From Oscarella lobularis (lineage: Eukaryota; Porifera; Homoscleromorpha; Homosclerophorida; Oscarellidae), in NCBI RefSeq assembly GCF_947507565.1, contig NC_089189.1, forward strand, positions 1,054,001 to 1,118,000: a DNA stretch of 64,000 nt, given 5' to 3'. The notes under the pieces are model-generated. The model did no database searches. It was given only the letters and a program-made list of their open reading frames with translations, and was not told the origin of the DNA. Position 1 is the stretch's first letter, and each line of letters opens with the position of its first letter. Position numbers and translations under genes: made by a program. Positions 62,757 to 64,000 of the stretch are shown piece after piece.

Positions 62757-62998
62757 TACGAAGGAATACAAAACCAAACTCTAGTCATATTCACGTCGGA
62801 TAACGGGCCGGCGTTGGGTTCCCTAGTCCTAGGCGGCGAGCAGGGTCCGTTTAAGTGCGGTATAAAGGGACTACGTACGAAGGCGGAGTGCGCGAGCCCA
62901 CCATATTCTGGTGGCCTTCCGTTATACGTCCGGGAGGCGTGTCGCAAGCTCTAGCGAGCACGCTCGACGTATTTCCGACGGTGCTCAACTTGGCAGGC
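62757..62998 (+). pseudogene. Sulfatase fragment, pseudogene copy 3
   Basis: Matches the intact sulfatase from about 42786 to 43020 (ACGTCGGATAACGG, GGCGGAGTGCGCGAGCC, CTCAACTTGGCAGGC) and then jumps to sequence just after the stop codon (TTTTTCTAAAACC). It has an insertion in GCGGTATAAAGGGACTACG like copy 2, so copies 2 and 3 share an ancestor that was already broken. Only about 80 codons remain. Confidence 0.9.
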
Positions 62999-64000
62999 AA
63001 TTTTTCTAAAACCTTTTATTGGGGGAGGTGATCGTCATTTTTCATTCTCTTGTGAAACCTTGTCACTTTCTGTCTGATCATGGCGAAAAAGTAAACGCAA
63101 GCCGCTCTACGATCTCTTTTCTCGTCATTACCTCTTCCATCGTGCTTACTGGTATCTTCGAAGTCCAGTGAATTTATTTTGCTCAGCACTCTGGATCCAC
63201 TTCTAATAGAACAAAGGCTAATCAGAGATAGCCACAAGTTAGGGCCTTACACTTAAACGCGCTCGAACGAGATGCCCGAGTGTTCGACGCACAGTAGCGC
63301 TAGGAGAACGAAAACCGAAGCCAGGAGCTAGGAGCCGAGCGAGACGACGACGAGAGGCGAGAAAGGGACCCGCTTGTTCCTGTCACAACGAAGACTAAAC
63401 TAGTGCTACGTAGAAACCATCCTCCTTCGAAACAGGCGACCTTACCATCGTCTTTCTCTAGTAAACGAAGTCGTCCTAGCGGCGGTCACGTGTCATCATT
63501 TTTTTTGCAAAGGCACATGCAAGCTGAATCGACCCCCACAACGGGAACAGGTAATTATTTCAAAAATTAATTAATTTCGTGTTAACAATATGGTCTGTGT
63601 ATTTGGAAGTATTGTGTTATTAATAGTTGCTAAATCAAATCAGTACTGATGTGGCATTAAACATATATAGCATAAGTGAAAATAGGAATCCTTGTGATAA
63701 CTCGCATCCGTTGCCTGTCGCTGCAAAACTAGACATTAGTTATCAAGTCATAAACAATGGGAATGGGAGTCTCTTGACTTGAATATTTTCGAAAAGATGG
63801 AGGAGAGTATTAATTGGTAAGCTGATCTGCATGAAATAAATCTATAGAGGTAAAGCCTACAAGATATTCTGAAAATAGTTGACTGCATAGAAGCATTTGC
63901 GGTCTAACTTTTTGATAGTTCCCAACGGCTTAGAATTGAAAAGCAGCTGGGTTGCAAACATTTTTCAATGTTGAACAGACGACGAGGAAGCTAAGACCGC
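62999..64000. other. Right edge: repeat of intergenic block and start of a third, deleted module
   Basis: 63000-63490 parallels 56946-57390. 63603-63770 parallels 43786-43990 (GGAAGTATTGTGTTATTAAT, AGTACTGATGTGGCATT, CTGCAAAACTAGACATTAG), a region that lies past the RTK 3' end. The last bases (GACGACGAGGAAGCTAAG) match the region just upstream of the RTK start near 56095. A third RTK gene therefore seems to have been lost almost completely between these points. No intact gene. Confidence 0.6.

Overview
The window reads as animal nuclear DNA from a compact genome. It has many very short GT-AG introns (about 50-100 bp), animal-type receptor tyrosine kinases, death domains, EGF proteins, heparanase and sulfatase, and a rolling-circle transposon. 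Plant-type leucine-rich repeats, Kelch/ZU5/death combinations and tandem families without obvious vertebrate counterparts suggest an early-branching marine invertebrate. A sponge is my best guess; this rests on gene content only, without any search.

Layout. 1-9905 is a minisatellite of 41-bp dimeric units with kilobase-scale internal duplications. It abuts, and seems to have grown from, a Helitron-like element whose 5' terminus lies at 10788-10804. 10946-15973 holds two minus-strand genes for secreted proteins: a probable beta-propeller protein and a GH79 heparanase-like enzyme. 16462-30481 resembles an innate-immune or cell-death cluster. It contains a Kelch/ZU5/death-domain gene, a glycine-zipper protein on the minus strand, and two tandem modules of RIPK1-like kinase (kinase then death domain) plus secreted plant-type LRR protein; one LRR copy is intact, one is a pseudogene and others are remnants. 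30482-32627 shows no convincing gene but has an inverted array of about 37-bp units. 32715-33765 is a helical-hairpin protein gene with a frameshift; a 5' fragment and a decayed copy lie elsewhere in the window. 34102-41710 is a tandem array of five intronless minus-strand genes for type I membrane proteins, with a shared N-terminal domain, 2 to 10 EGF repeats, a transmembrane helix, a basic stretch and a conserved C-terminal tail.

From 41978 onward the window consists of a duplicated sulfatase / receptor tyrosine kinase module. There is an intact sulfatase, RTK copy A (44104-56081), a sulfatase fragment, a decayed helical-hairpin gene, RTK copy B (58495-62575), another sulfatase fragment, and the broken start of a third module. 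RTK copy A carries a complete 7.8-kb Helitron (47739-55547) inside what would otherwise be a 52-bp intron. Copy B supplies the empty site. The Helitron encodes an intact Rep-helicase and a three-exon RPA-like single-strand-binding protein.

How the parts relate. The recurring theme is tandem duplication followed by decay. Death-domain kinases and secreted LRRs were duplicated together, EGF receptors differ mainly in EGF number, and RTK/sulfatase modules repeat. Mobile elements (a Helitron, a Helitron-derived satellite and a 73-bp foldback element) punctuate the duplications. Exon borders were read by eye from splice consensus, homology between paralogues and family motifs, so individual borders may be off by a few bases.
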